Source: a virus. From it: 39,666 nucleotides of DNA. Position numbers and translations under genes: made by a program. Below, in pieces: positions 14,988 through 22,683 of this stretch. The notes beneath the pieces were generated by a model. The model ran no database searches. It saw nothing but the letters and a program-made list of their open reading frames with translations, and was not told the origin of the DNA. Each line of letters begins with the position of its first letter. Positions within the stretch are counted from its first letter, which is position 1. The stretch is taken from the IMG/VR virus record IMGVR_UViG_3300038738_000011, positions 1-39,666 of that record; one strand, given 5' to 3'.

Positions 14988-15122
14988 ATGAAAAAATCTA
15001 AGAAGGTAACTGTAAATGTGACATTTGAGAATGAAGAAGCTGTTGTTCAAGAGTTAGCCAGGGTAATAATGGACTGGTATAGTAAACGAAATATTAATGG
15101 GGGAATTAAACATGAAAATTGA
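14988..15122 (+). CDS. Small protein, unknown
   Basis: 44 residues with a strong GGAGGAG site. KKVTVNVTFENEEAVVQELA suggests a strand followed by a helix, similar to several unassigned small Bacillales phage proteins. Its 3' end overlaps the next start by 11 bases, so the cluster 14635-15321 is one coupled operon. Confidence 0.6.
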   Translation: MKKSKKVTVNVTFENEEAVVQELARVIMDWYSKRNINGGIKHEN

Positions 15123-15321
15123 ATACGGTATCTCGTTTAATGAAAAATGGGACGATTATAGTCCATGGGTACATGTAAAGCAAAAAGATGAAATTGAGTA
15201 TTTAGAGTGTGGAATATGTGATACAAAAATAGAAGCACAAAAAGTATTAGAAGATGCACTAGATTATGTAAGAAAATTTAGAACGATTGAAGAGATAAGA
15301 CAAGCCATGAAAGTTGATTAA
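15112..15321 (+). CDS. Small protein, unknown
   Basis: 69 residues from ATG 15112, preceded by GGGGG. It reads as strand-rich N-terminus followed by two helices (EAQKVLEDALDYVRKF). A terminator follows its stop. No family assignment; last gene of the four-gene operon. Confidence 0.6.
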   Translation: MKIEYGISFNEKWDDYSPWVHVKQKDEIEYLECGICDTKIEAQKVLEDALDYVRKFRTIEEIRQAMKVD

Positions 15322-15324
15322 TGA

Positions 15325-15354
15325 GCAGGCTCCTTAAGAGTCTGTCTTTTTGTT
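15325..15354 (+). terminator. Rho-independent terminator
   Basis: GCAGGCTC pairs with GAGTCTGT (two G-U pairs) over a five-base loop, followed by CTTTTTGTTTT. Confidence 0.75.
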
Positions 15355-15368
15355 TTAGGGGGAGTGCA

Positions 15369-15494
15369 ATGTCAGAACAATATAGCGAAAAACTAATTTA
15401 TTCCGGTGATTATATTGTGATTGATAGCAACGGTAATCGTTATCCTTGCGACCAGGATAAGTTTAAAGATATATATCAGATCGTAAGCAATTAA
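15369..15494 (+). CDS. Small protein, unknown
   Basis: 41 residues, MSEQYSEKLIYSGDYIVIDS followed by NGNRYPCDQDKFKDIY; GGGGGAG site before ATG. The DSNGNRY turn resembles a beta hairpin. Followed by about 210 bases without a recognised gene before the TA promoter. Function unknown. Confidence 0.5.
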   Translation: MSEQYSEKLIYSGDYIVIDSNGNRYPCDQDKFKDIYQIVSN

Positions 15495-15702
15495 ATAAAA
15501 TTTGAATTTGATAATAATCGAGATTAGCATGTAGCTAGGAATTTCTAATGCATTAATTATTTGTGATGTAACAATATAACAGAATGTAATTATGATATTC
15601 AGGTTCCACCGTTTCAATGGTCGTGCAAATTTGTGATGCCCCTATAGATGGTATTGATTACAGTTCACATACTTATTAGCTAAACAAATGTGTTGTATTT
15701 TA

Positions 15703-15731
15703 TTGACAGTAGTACAATTGAACCATATACT
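15703..15731 (+). promoter_or_regulatory. Near-consensus promoter of the toxin-antitoxin pair
   Basis: TTGACA (15703-15708), 17 bases, TATACT (15726-15731), ending 24 bases before the antitoxin start. This is one of the best housekeeping-sigma promoters in the window and would work in the lysogen. Confidence 0.75.
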
Positions 15732-15755
15732 GTAAACAACAGGGAGGGGATACGA

Positions 15756-16421
15756 TTGAAGAAAATGTCGGCTATTGATGCTGCAAAATGGTTTATTAAA
15801 AATAATTATGATAGCCCACGAGACTCAAAGAGTGGGAATATGAAATTGCAAAAAATGTTGTACTTTTCTCAACTTGTTCATTTGGCTAAATTTGGAGAAC
15901 CATTGTTTGATGAGCAAATTTATGCATTTAAAAATGGATCTGTTGTTGAAAATGTAAGACAATCTTACCAACATAATAATTCAGCTTTAGTAAAATCAGC
16001 GAAAGAGTCTGAACTGGAACTTACACCAGAGCAGTCATTTACATTTAGTGCAGTAGAAGAAATATTTGGATCGTTAAGCGCTAATGAATTATCTAATTTA
16101 AATCACGAACATAAATCTTGGAAAGATGCTTTTGAGTTATCTAAATGTGGAAATGGATTTTATGATAAGTCGTTAAGTATTATGACTATCAATCAGATGC
16201 AAAAGAATGAAGTGGGGCTTATACAGGAAATGTTGTTAGCATACGAGGAGTCCAGCGAAGAATCTGAAGAATGTATAGAAGTTAATGGACGAAAATTTTA
16301 TTATAATCCAGAAGAGATTACAATTGACGACAATATTGCCGACATGCTGCAATCGTTTAACGGGCCAGATTCAGCTTACACAATCTCTTTCGATGAATCA
16401 GTTGGAGTATTGATTTACTAA
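15756..16421 (+). CDS. Panacea-domain antitoxin (SocA-like)
   Basis: 221 residues. MKLQKMLYFSQLVHLAKFGE and DEQIYAFKNGSVVENVRQ are typical of the Panacea (formerly DUF4065, SocA/GepA) domain, covering about residues 5-150; a separate acidic, strand-rich C-terminal part follows. Panacea proteins neutralise a wide variety of toxins encoded beside them. TTG 15756 is chosen because GGGAGGGG ends six bases before it; ATG 15765 would be too far. It has its own promoter, and the next gene starts at the base after its stop, the standard antitoxin-first TA layout. Confidence 0.8.
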   Translation: MKKMSAIDAAKWFIKNNYDSPRDSKSGNMKLQKMLYFSQLVHLAKFGEPLFDEQIYAFKNGSVVENVRQSYQHNNSALVKSAKESELELTPEQSFTFSAVEEIFGSLSANELSNLNHEHKSWKDAFELSKCGNGFYDKSLSIMTINQMQKNEVGLIQEMLLAYEESSEESEECIEVNGRKFYYNPEEITIDDNIADMLQSFNGPDSAYTISFDESVGVLIY

Positions 16422-16874
16422 ATGAGTATTGTTGCTGGTCAGGCTTTATTATTTCAAGCATTTTTTGCGAACGGAGTCGAGTGTTCTTATAAGCGCCCGT
16501 TTCTTGTAATAGAGAACACTGGCTCTGTTCTGCGAATGCTAAATGTTTCATCTGTAAAAAATAAGGCTCACAAACTAGTTATGCCTTCGAATAAAAGGAT
16601 TTATCCATTTAAGCCACCTTTTTCAAATTCTTCTTTTGTAAAATTGGACGAGTTATATGAAATGGAATATTTTTTAGAACTCGATAATGCAATATTGGCG
16701 AGTGGTCAAACTTTAAATTCTACGGTTTTACAAAATATCCAAAGTTCATTTTATACATATTCCACTACTAATAGAGTTGAAAATGTTAACTTTTCTAAAG
16801 AAGAAATTTTAGCAAGGAATTCAGACCTTATCTTAAAATCAGTAGCCCCAACTAAGGAAGATCCCCCACTTTAA
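16422..16874 (+). CDS. Probable toxin, PemK/MazF-like fold
   Basis: 150 residues, directly coupled to the Panacea antitoxin (TAA then ATG). GQALLFQAFF, KRPFLVIENTG, MLNVSSVKNKAHK and SFVKLDELYEM follow the strand order of PemK/MazF-like SH3-barrel toxins, which cut RNA, but catalytic residues cannot be fixed by eye. The C-terminal 40 residues look helical and may be the antitoxin contact. In a prophage such pairs often act against other phages or stabilise the element. Assignment as toxin is firm by context; fold is moderate. Confidence 0.65.
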   Translation: MSIVAGQALLFQAFFANGVECSYKRPFLVIENTGSVLRMLNVSSVKNKAHKLVMPSNKRIYPFKPPFSNSSFVKLDELYEMEYFLELDNAILASGQTLNSTVLQNIQSSFYTYSTTNRVENVNFSKEEILARNSDLILKSVAPTKEDPPL

Positions 16875-16898
16875 GTGAGGGGTTTTCTTTAGTTGGGG
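16846..16898 (+). terminator. Long nested hairpin at the end of the toxin gene
   Basis: CCCCAACTAA (16846-16855) pairs perfectly with TTAGTTGGGG (16889-16898), extendable with G-U pairs, and encloses a terminator-like stem CCCCCAC / GTGAGGGG followed by TTTTCTTT. The stop codon lies in the inner loop, so translation of the last codons would compete with folding. Confidence 0.7.
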
Positions 16899-16955
16899 AA
16901 TGTTAAGTAAAATTAAATATAACAAGATATGTACATTAGTAGTATTAATGAATTA

Positions 16956-16986
16956 GCAGATAGCGAATCAAGCTATCTGCTTTTTT
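16956..16986 (+). terminator. Second terminator after the toxin-antitoxin unit
   Basis: GCAGATAGC (16956-16964) and GCTATCTGC (16972-16980) form a perfect 9-bp stem over a seven-base loop, then six T. Confidence 0.9.
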
Positions 16987-17053
16987 ATTTGTCCCGATGA
17001 ACCTGAAATGGGGAGGGAAACTAGATAAATATATCTTAGGAGGATGAAAGAGA

Positions 17054-18109
17054 ATGGAAAAATTGCTTACATTTAATAACGATACATTTGAAGTAAAGGT
17101 AAAAGATAACAATGGCCTGTTAGAATTTGATGCCGAATATATTGCAAAGTCTTTAGGGTTTGTTCAAGAAAAAGGAAACAAATCATATATTAGATGGGAA
17201 AGAATTAACAAATATTTATCTGATTTTGGTTTTTCCCCATTTGTGGGGAAAGGTGATTTTATACCTGAACATTATGTATATTTACTTGCTATGAAGGCTG
17301 ATAGTCAATTAGCTATGAGTTTTCAATTGTGGTTAGCAAAAGATGTATTACCTAATATTCGCAAAAATGGTGGTTACATCAATCCAAATGCAACAGAAGA
17401 ACAAGTTGACAAATTAGCAAAATTCTCTTTACCGAAATTGAAGGATACATTCACAAATGAGACAGTAGAGCATCTTATGGATACATATATTGAGTGTCGA
17501 GAGTATTACAAGTCACACAATAGCAAAGAGCGTCTTATGATGCTAAATCGTATTGAAAAAGCATTAGAAGATAGAGTCAATGTGAATAAAGAAAAGATGA
17601 GTTTTCCAATTGTCTGTATCATTGATGATGTTATCAAGCAGATTAAAGACGATAAAGGGAAACTTAATAATAAAATCAGAGGTGGCCAGAAAGCACAAAA
17701 AACACGTAAGATATCCAAGTTGGAGCCGAGTGAAGATGAATACATGGTGATTGATATTCATGGGTTCTCAGCAAATTACATGTATGAGTACGTATATAGT
17801 AGTTATCAAGATAAATACATAGCAGTCGCAAGTAAAGCATATAAGATTTGGCAAAATAAATTTCCTGCTTGCCAGGTAACAAGAAAAGAAGATTTAAATG
17901 TTGATTGGAACAAGCCAATTACAGTTTTCTTGAAGTTTGATGCAGTAGAGAAAATTGACGTACAGAATATGCAAAAGTCGATACTTGACCAAGTATTTAA
18001 TAGAATCTATCAATTTGACGACAACTGCATTAGCAAAGTAGTGGTAAGTCGAAATAATACAGTTGATACATATGAGCAAGGTAAAATTTATATTTGCATT
18101 AAGAATTAG
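17054..18109 (+). CDS. Bro-N domain fused to RusA-like resolvase
   Basis: 351 residues. Residues 1-105 match the Bro-N/antirepressor pattern (DAEYIAKSLGF, YLLAMKADSQLAMSFQLWLA, VLPNIRKNGGYI). A helical and basic middle follows (KNNKIRGGQKAQKTRK region, about 200-222). Residues 285-351 carry the RusA Holliday-junction resolvase signature: D302, N305, K308, D312, D322-D323 and K328 in the order D-x-x-N-x-x-K-x-x-x-D ... DD. RusA normally is about 120 residues and stands alone, so the Bro-N fusion is unusual. Likely role: processing branched phage DNA, with DNA binding or regulation by the Bro-N part. AGGAGG precedes ATG. Confidence 0.8.
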   Translation: MEKLLTFNNDTFEVKVKDNNGLLEFDAEYIAKSLGFVQEKGNKSYIRWERINKYLSDFGFSPFVGKGDFIPEHYVYLLAMKADSQLAMSFQLWLAKDVLPNIRKNGGYINPNATEEQVDKLAKFSLPKLKDTFTNETVEHLMDTYIECREYYKSHNSKERLMMLNRIEKALEDRVNVNKEKMSFPIVCIIDDVIKQIKDDKGKLNNKIRGGQKAQKTRKISKLEPSEDEYMVIDIHGFSANYMYEYVYSSYQDKYIAVASKAYKIWQNKFPACQVTRKEDLNVDWNKPITVFLKFDAVEKIDVQNMQKSILDQVFNRIYQFDDNCISKVVVSRNNTVDTYEQGKIYICIKN

Positions 18110-18120
18110 GAGGAACAACT

Positions 18121-18372
18121 ATGGAATTTAGCAATCGTCGAGTTTATAGCATTAATATGGCTGTACATTTGATTAGTCAAGGATTTAAATACATAATGGG
18201 ACTTGATGAAGTTACAGGTAAAGTTTTTTGGCGCTTTCCAGAAGATGAATCTACTAGGAAAGTTATCATGGAATATAAGAAAGATGAAAAATTACATAAA
18301 TTCATAAATACATTCTATGTCGTTCGTAGTGAAATGAAACAATTTGAGAAGGAACACAAGGGAGTGTCTTAA
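18121..18372 (+). CDS. Second DUF5659-like small protein
   Basis: 83 residues, ATG 11 bases after the resolvase stop with GGAGGAA between. RRVYSINMAVHLISQGFKYI, then GKVFWRFPEDEST, parallels the 12207-12407 protein and the DUF5659 pattern of phage proteins. A helical, basic tail follows. Function unknown; two copies near DNA-metabolism genes suggest an accessory role. Confidence 0.6.
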   Translation: MEFSNRRVYSINMAVHLISQGFKYIMGLDEVTGKVFWRFPEDESTRKVIMEYKKDEKLHKFINTFYVVRSEMKQFEKEHKGVS

Positions 18373-18438
18373 ATGGTACTCCTATTTTTGCTAAAATTTT
18401 AGGTAATAGGATGTAAAAAAGTAGAATATAATGGTAAA

Positions 18439-18467
18439 CTATACCTATGTAATTATTATGGGTATAG
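18439..18467 (+). promoter_or_regulatory. CTATACC / GGTATAG inverted repeat before the 18481 gene
   Basis: CTATACC (18439-18445) and GGTATAG (18461-18467) can form a 7-bp stem whose 3' arm runs into the GAGGTGG ribosome site. A TATAAT box lies just upstream (18426-18431), so the dyad is at about +5 to +35: an operator or a translation-control hairpin. Confidence 0.45.
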
Positions 18468-18480
18468 AGGTGGTTTGTTA

Positions 18481-18939
18481 ATGACTAGAGAAGAGAAGAT
18501 TGAAAGAACAATTACATTAATTACTGATCAAATTATACCTGAAATACTAGACAGAATTAATTTTTCTGATGAATCTATGGAAGTTGACATGGAACCGCGC
18601 ACTGGTTATTCCCGTATTAAATCACCAAAACAATCTATAGGCTTAATAACAGAAGCTTATAGAGAAGTAATTGATCAATTAGTAGAAGAGGCTGAAGAAA
18701 AAGTACAAAGGTTAACAGTTGAGAAAAAGTTAATTGGAGACTATATTGATTTGATTCGTAGTCGTAAACTATTCAATGAACTGACTGAACTTGACAAATT
18801 ATCACTAAAAATTTATGAGAAAAAACAGGAAAAAGTTAATGAGCAACTTGCGTTATCTTTAGAGGAACTTGATATTATTTTATCTGCAACAAGTGAAATC
18901 AGAGTTTTGTTTGATAAAATTTATAGAGCAGTTTTATAA
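18481..18939 (+). CDS. Coiled-coil protein, unknown function
   Basis: 152 residues, nearly all helical, with a long heptad-like stretch at about 60-130 rich in Glu, Lys and Leu. ATG 18481 is preferred over TTG 18475 for spacing from AGAGGTGG. It has its own TATAAT-like box, an inverted repeat in the leader and a downstream terminator, so it appears to be a single-gene unit. No family recognised. Confidence 0.65.
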   Translation: MTREEKIERTITLITDQIIPEILDRINFSDESMEVDMEPRTGYSRIKSPKQSIGLITEAYREVIDQLVEEAEEKVQRLTVEKKLIGDYIDLIRSRKLFNELTELDKLSLKIYEKKQEKVNEQLALSLEELDIILSATSEIRVLFDKIYRAVL

Positions 18940-18950
18940 GCGAACCTTAA

Positions 18951-18980
18951 AATCATCCAGCAATGGATGGTTTTTTATTT
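18951..18980 (+). terminator. Rho-independent terminator
   Basis: CATCCA and TGGATG with GCAA loop, extended by AAT / GTT, followed by TTTTTTATTTT. Confidence 0.85.
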
Positions 18981-19018
18981 TGTCTAAAATTGGGGGAGTT
19001 GTAGTGTTACCTGAATAA

Positions 19019-19138
19019 GTGAAAATTGGACTTGAAGAAGAACAAGTTGAAAAATTAGGTAATGGGTTAGCGATGGTGTGTAAAGATAATCCTCAATTTT
19101 TGCTTAGTATTCTTGATCATAACAATAAGAGAAACTAG
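19019..19138 (+). CDS. Small protein with upstream in-frame stop
   Basis: 39 residues from GTG 19019: VKIGLEEEQVEKLGNGLAMV then CKDNPQFLLSILDHNN. The only good ribosome site (GGGGGAG, 18992-18998) serves GTG 19004 in the same frame, which meets TAA after four codons, immediately before GTG 19019. Either translation restarts here or a nonsense change has broken the gene. Confidence 0.4.
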   Translation: MKIGLEEEQVEKLGNGLAMVCKDNPQFLLSILDHNNKRN

Positions 19139-19146
19139 TTTAAAAT

Positions 19147-19177
19147 AGAAAAATTCCAGACGTATTGGCATCTGGAA
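19147..19177 (-). terminator. Terminator of the 19191-19337 gene
   Basis: TTCCAGA (19154-19160) and TCTGGAA (19171-19177) form a 7-bp stem; on the minus strand TTTTTC follows. Confidence 0.8.
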
Positions 19178-19190
19178 TCTCTAGTGTTAA

Positions 19191-19337
19191 TTATTTCTTT
19201 TTACCAGCTTGAGATAAAACGGAACCAGCCAATGATTTTGCAGTTTTACTAGCTTTTGGATTTTGGAGGGTCTTAGATGCCAATTTTGTAACTTTAGGAG
19301 AAGAGGTTTTTTGAGAGCTGCTTTTACCTTTAGCCAT
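19191..19337 (-). CDS. Small basic conserved phage protein
   Basis: 48 residues, MAKGKSSSQKTSSPKVTKLA then SKTLQNPKASKTAKSLAGSV, ending GKKK. Very similar small Ser/Lys-rich proteins with the pattern A-S-K-x-L-x-N-P-x-x-S-x-x-x-K-S-x-A-G-S-x-L-S-Q-A occur in many Bacillales phages and genomes; function unknown, nucleic-acid binding possible. It is a lone minus-strand gene inside a plus-strand block with AAGGTGAT before ATG and its own terminator. Confidence 0.7.
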   Translation of the reverse strand: MAKGKSSSQKTSSPKVTKLASKTLQNPKASKTAKSLAGSVLSQAGKKK

Positions 19338-19491
19338 GTAATCACCTTCTTTCTTAATTGAAATTGGATGCTTGTTCCATATCTAAATATTATCATTGTT
19401 AAATCAACTGCGTCAATATATTGTGAAATAATTTGATATTTACCACAATATATAGTGATTTTTTCTTTAAGGGAGTGGTAATTTTATAGTT

Positions 19492-19770
19492 ATGAACAAT
19501 CTTAGATATGTATATCTCGTCGAAGACAATAATATCTGGATGCAATGTATTAGTACAGTCAGTGGACAAATCATCGAGGGACGACATGAGCATTTCAAAG
19601 ATGGTTGGATTGAATTCGATAAAAAGAAATATACAAAGAGGACGAGAGATATTTATTTCATGTTTTGGCATGATTTGTATGATGAAGTGATTGCAATGGG
19701 AACAGTTAGCCAAGAAGAGTTTATAGAAGTGATGCAAAAATTGGGCTTTGAACAGGTAGACGAATTATAA
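19492..19770 (+). CDS. Small protein, unknown, upstream of HNH
   Basis: 92 residues, strand-rich at the start (LRYVYLVEDNNIWMQCIS) and helical at the end. GGGAGTGG lies farther upstream than usual, so the start is uncertain. It ends 20 bases before the HNH gene and is probably cotranscribed with the packaging genes. Confidence 0.6.
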   Translation: MNNLRYVYLVEDNNIWMQCISTVSGQIIEGRHEHFKDGWIEFDKKKYTKRTRDIYFMFWHDLYDEVIAMGTVSQEEFIEVMQKLGFEQVDEL

Positions 19771-19790
19771 AGGGAAGGTTTTAAAGAGTC

Positions 19791-20156
19791 ATGCCAAGTA
19801 AACCTATGAAACCATGTAATAAGATTGGTTGTCCTAATCTAACAACAGAAAGATACTGTGAACAGCACAAGCAAGAGGAACGGAGATACGACAGAGGAAG
19901 AGGTTCAGCATCACAGCGTGGATATGATGCGAAATGGAGAAAGGCAAGATTAAGATTTCTTAGGCAGAATCCATTGTGCGTTCATTGTCTTGATGAGGAT
20001 GAGATAACTCCTGCTACTGTGGTGGATCATATTCAAGCTTACAAAGGAGATAGGAAACTGTTTTGGGATGAGGATAATTGGCAGGCGTTGTGTAAGATGC
20101 ATCATGACATTAAGACTGCTAAAGAGGATGGGGGTTTTGGTAATGCGATTACCTGA
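19791..20156 (+). CDS. HNH endonuclease of the cos packaging system
   Basis: 121 residues. An N-terminal zinc-finger-like cluster (C9, C14, C23, H26), a basic middle (RGRGSASQRGYD), then the HNH fold: C63-x-x-C66, D79-H80, N96, and C101-x-x-H104. HNH nucleases just upstream of P27-type terminase genes are established partners in cos cleavage and packaging of many Gram-positive phages. The conserved layout HNH, cos-like region, small and large terminase holds here. Confidence 0.9.
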   Translation: MPSKPMKPCNKIGCPNLTTERYCEQHKQEERRYDRGRGSASQRGYDAKWRKARLRFLRQNPLCVHCLDEDEITPATVVDHIQAYKGDRKLFWDEDNWQALCKMHHDIKTAKEDGGFGNAIT

Positions 20157-20376
20157 AGGAAGGCAAAGCATCTGTCCTGGTGTTAGTTATACACTAAAGG
20201 CTAATCGTGACCTGTCAATATCGATTGACTTTAATGTCAAGTGGTATGGTTATCCTGTGTTAGCATGGAAGACTGTACATAAAGAAAATAATTTTAAGTG
20301 GTATCACTATCCAGTGTTGGTATGGTTGATTGCAAAGCATACGATTCTCTATTGGTTCAATAGAGATAAGGGATAG
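20143..20376 (+). CDS. Small aromatic protein with internal duplication
   Basis: 77 residues from ATG 20143, overlapping the HNH gene end. Residues hold two copies of the pattern KWY-x-YPVL-x-W about 21 residues apart. Rich in Trp and Tyr, no clear membrane segment. The ribosome site is GAGGATGGGGG at somewhat long spacing. Not recognised. Confidence 0.5.
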   Translation: MRLPEGRQSICPGVSYTLKANRDLSISIDFNVKWYGYPVLAWKTVHKENNFKWYHYPVLVWLIAKHTILYWFNRDKG

Positions 20377-20467
20377 GGGATCAAATTTCTATAGAGAATT
20401 GACTAGTAGACCGCGGGGGCCGTCAAACGTGCATAAAATTCGTTTTATATTGTAAAAGGGGATCAAA
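20376..20467. other. Candidate cos site region
   Basis: A GC-rich core CCGCGGGGGCCGTC (20411-20424) stands out in AT-rich sequence between HNH and terS, the normal cos location. It is flanked by a 10-base direct repeat GGGGATCAAA at 20376-20385 and 20458-20467, and by TTCTATAGAGAA (20387-20398), a dyad. Core would be the staggered cut site and the repeats possible small-terminase sites; inference from position and composition. Confidence 0.5.
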
Positions 20468-20481
20468 GTGAGGTGATGGAA

Positions 20482-20982
20482 ATGGGTAGAAATGCAAAGC
20501 CGATTCAGTTGCATTTACTTGAAGGCAATAAAAATCGGCTCACCAAAAAAGAGATAGAGCAACGATTAGAAACAGAACAAAAGTTGAAGCCGAAAAATGA
20601 TAAAATTAAGCCCCCTGCATGGTTGGACTCTGTTGCTAAAAAAGAATTTAAACGGATTGCGACAGAGCTTGAAGAGTTAGACTTGATAACAAATGTTGAT
20701 GTTAATGCATTAGCTACGTATTGTGATGCTTATTCCGACTATATTGAATGTACTAAAATCATCCAACAAGAAGGCTTAATGATTGAGCATACTAACAAAG
20801 CAGGAGAAACAAATTCTGTTCCTCATCCTCTTCTTACCAAGAAGAAACAATTGCATGAACAAATGAAAACATTAGCGACTGAGTTTGGTTTAACACCATC
20901 ATCTAGGGCAAAGATTGCTATATCGAAACCTGAAGAAAAGGAGAAAACGGAAGAAGAAAAGTTGTTTGGTGATTCTCTATGA
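20482..20982 (+). CDS. terS: Terminase small subunit, P27 family
   Basis: 166 residues. GRNAKPIQLHLLEGNKNRLT at the start, PPAWLDSVAKKEFKRIA, the central helices and PLLTKKKQLHEQMKTLATEFG followed by LTPSSRAKI are typical of P27-type small terminases, which recognise phage DNA for packaging. ATG 20482 is chosen because GAGGTG ends six bases before it. Its stop overlaps the large-subunit start by four bases. Confidence 0.9.
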   Translation: MGRNAKPIQLHLLEGNKNRLTKKEIEQRLETEQKLKPKNDKIKPPAWLDSVAKKEFKRIATELEELDLITNVDVNALATYCDAYSDYIECTKIIQQEGLMIEHTNKAGETNSVPHPLLTKKKQLHEQMKTLATEFGLTPSSRAKIAISKPEEKEKTEEEKLFGDSL

Positions 20983-22667
20983 ATCTTACAGAGCGTTTGT
21001 TGAATTATGCGAATGATATTGTAGACGGTAATATTACAGCCTGTAAAAAACATATTAGAGCGTGTCAACGTTTCTTAGAAGATGTAGAGAAGATACCAGA
21101 TGAAGGGTATCTTTTTTATTTTGATGCAGAGGAACTTACTCGTTTCTATAAATGGGCTAGAATGTTCAAACATACAAAGGGCGTGTTAGCTGGTCAAAAA
21201 ATTGAACTAACCGACTTCCAGTTGTTTGTAGTGGGTAATATCTTTTGCTGGAAGAACAAAAAAGATGATTCTAAGCGATTCCGAAAATGCTATGTTCAAC
21301 TAGCCAGGAAGAATGCTAAGTCACAACTGCTTGCACTGATTACTTCGTATCAATGCTTTTTAAGTAAAGAACAAGAAGAATGTTATATTGCTGGTTGGGG
21401 GCGTGAACAGTCGAGTATTGTATATAATGAAATATTAAGCCAGATTCAAGCGTGTGATTTATTAAAGGGTAAGTATAAGGATAGTTATGGGCGAATTACG
21501 CACATCAAAAGTGGGTCAGTCATTCAACCTTTGTCTAAAGAGGCGCGAAAAACAGGTGACGGTAAAAATCCAAGCGTTGCTGTAATTGATGAATTTCACG
21601 TTCATGAGACAAGTGAAATATATGATGTGCTCATATCAGGGATGGTTGCTCGCAAAAATCCATTAATAGTTATCATTACTACAGCAGGATTTAATTTGTC
21701 CAGTCCATGCTTTACCGAATATCAATACGTTTCAAGTATACTTGATGATAATTCACCTGTTGAGAATGATGAATATTTTGTGATGATATGTGAATTAGAC
21801 AAAGATGATGATATTAAAGATGAGCGTAATTGGATAAAGGCCAATCCGATTGTAGCAACGTATGAAGAAGGGTTGAATTTTTTAAGGAGTGAATTGAAGA
21901 CAGCACTAGATGTACCAGAAAAAATGCGTAATTTCCTCACGAAAAATATGAACATATGGGTAGATCAAAAGGATAATGGCTATATGCCCATGAGCAAATG
22001 GAAAGAATGTGGTGTTGATGAACTGCCTAATCTCAGTGGCAAAGAATGCTACATAGGAATTGACTTGTCCAAAAAAATAGATTTAACTAGCGTCAGTTTT
22101 GAGTTCCCGTTGGATGATGGGAACTTTTTAGTTTTGTCACATTCATTTATACCAAAAGACACGCTTGCGGAGAAGAGAAGAACAGACAAAGTACCATATG
22201 ATTTGTGGGTGAGACAAGGGTGGATTACTGCAACTGAAGGTTCGGTAGTGGACTACAGATACATTATGAACTATATCCAACAAGAAACCGAAAGGAATGG
22301 ATGGATTATAAAGGAAATTTGTTATGACCCTTATAATGCTACTCAATTTGCACAAGAGATGGAAACAGAAGGATATGCGATGGTTGAAATTAGGCAAGGT
22401 GTTAAAACACTGTCTGAGCCAACGAAGAATTTTCGCGAGTTAGTGTTGCAGAAAAGAATTCTTCACAACAACAATCCTGTTTTAACATGGGCAATAAGCA
22501 ACGCAGTAACAAAACAAGACGCAAATGAGAATATTATGCTCGATAAAGATAAATCAACAAATAGAATTGACCCAATCGCGGCGCTTATCAATGCTCATGT
22601 AAGAGCAATGTTAAGGCAAGAGGAAACAAAGTCAGTTTACGAAGAACGTGGACTTTTCTTTTTATAG
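20979..22667 (+). CDS. terL: Terminase large subunit
   Basis: 562 residues, the ATPase-nuclease motor that cuts and pumps DNA into proheads. Walker A-like ARKNAKSQ at 109-116, Walker B AVIDE at 201-205, and RNase H-like nuclease acids D362 (GIDLSKK), D450 (CYDPYN) and D531 (RIDPIAAL). Family: Terminase_1/HK97-like, full length. It overlaps terS by ATGA, showing translational coupling. Confidence 0.95.
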   Translation: MNLTERLLNYANDIVDGNITACKKHIRACQRFLEDVEKIPDEGYLFYFDAEELTRFYKWARMFKHTKGVLAGQKIELTDFQLFVVGNIFCWKNKKDDSKRFRKCYVQLARKNAKSQLLALITSYQCFLSKEQEECYIAGWGREQSSIVYNEILSQIQACDLLKGKYKDSYGRITHIKSGSVIQPLSKEARKTGDGKNPSVAVIDEFHVHETSEIYDVLISGMVARKNPLIVIITTAGFNLSSPCFTEYQYVSSILDDNSPVENDEYFVMICELDKDDDIKDERNWIKANPIVATYEEGLNFLRSELKTALDVPEKMRNFLTKNMNIWVDQKDNGYMPMSKWKECGVDELPNLSGKECYIGIDLSKKIDLTSVSFEFPLDDGNFLVLSHSFIPKDTLAEKRRTDKVPYDLWVRQGWITATEGSVVDYRYIMNYIQQETERNGWIIKEICYDPYNATQFAQEMETEGYAMVEIRQGVKTLSEPTKNFRELVLQKRILHNNNPVLTWAISNAVTKQDANENIMLDKDKSTNRIDPIAALINAHVRAMLRQEETKSVYEERGLFFL

Positions 22668-22683
22668 GGGGTAATTGACGAGG

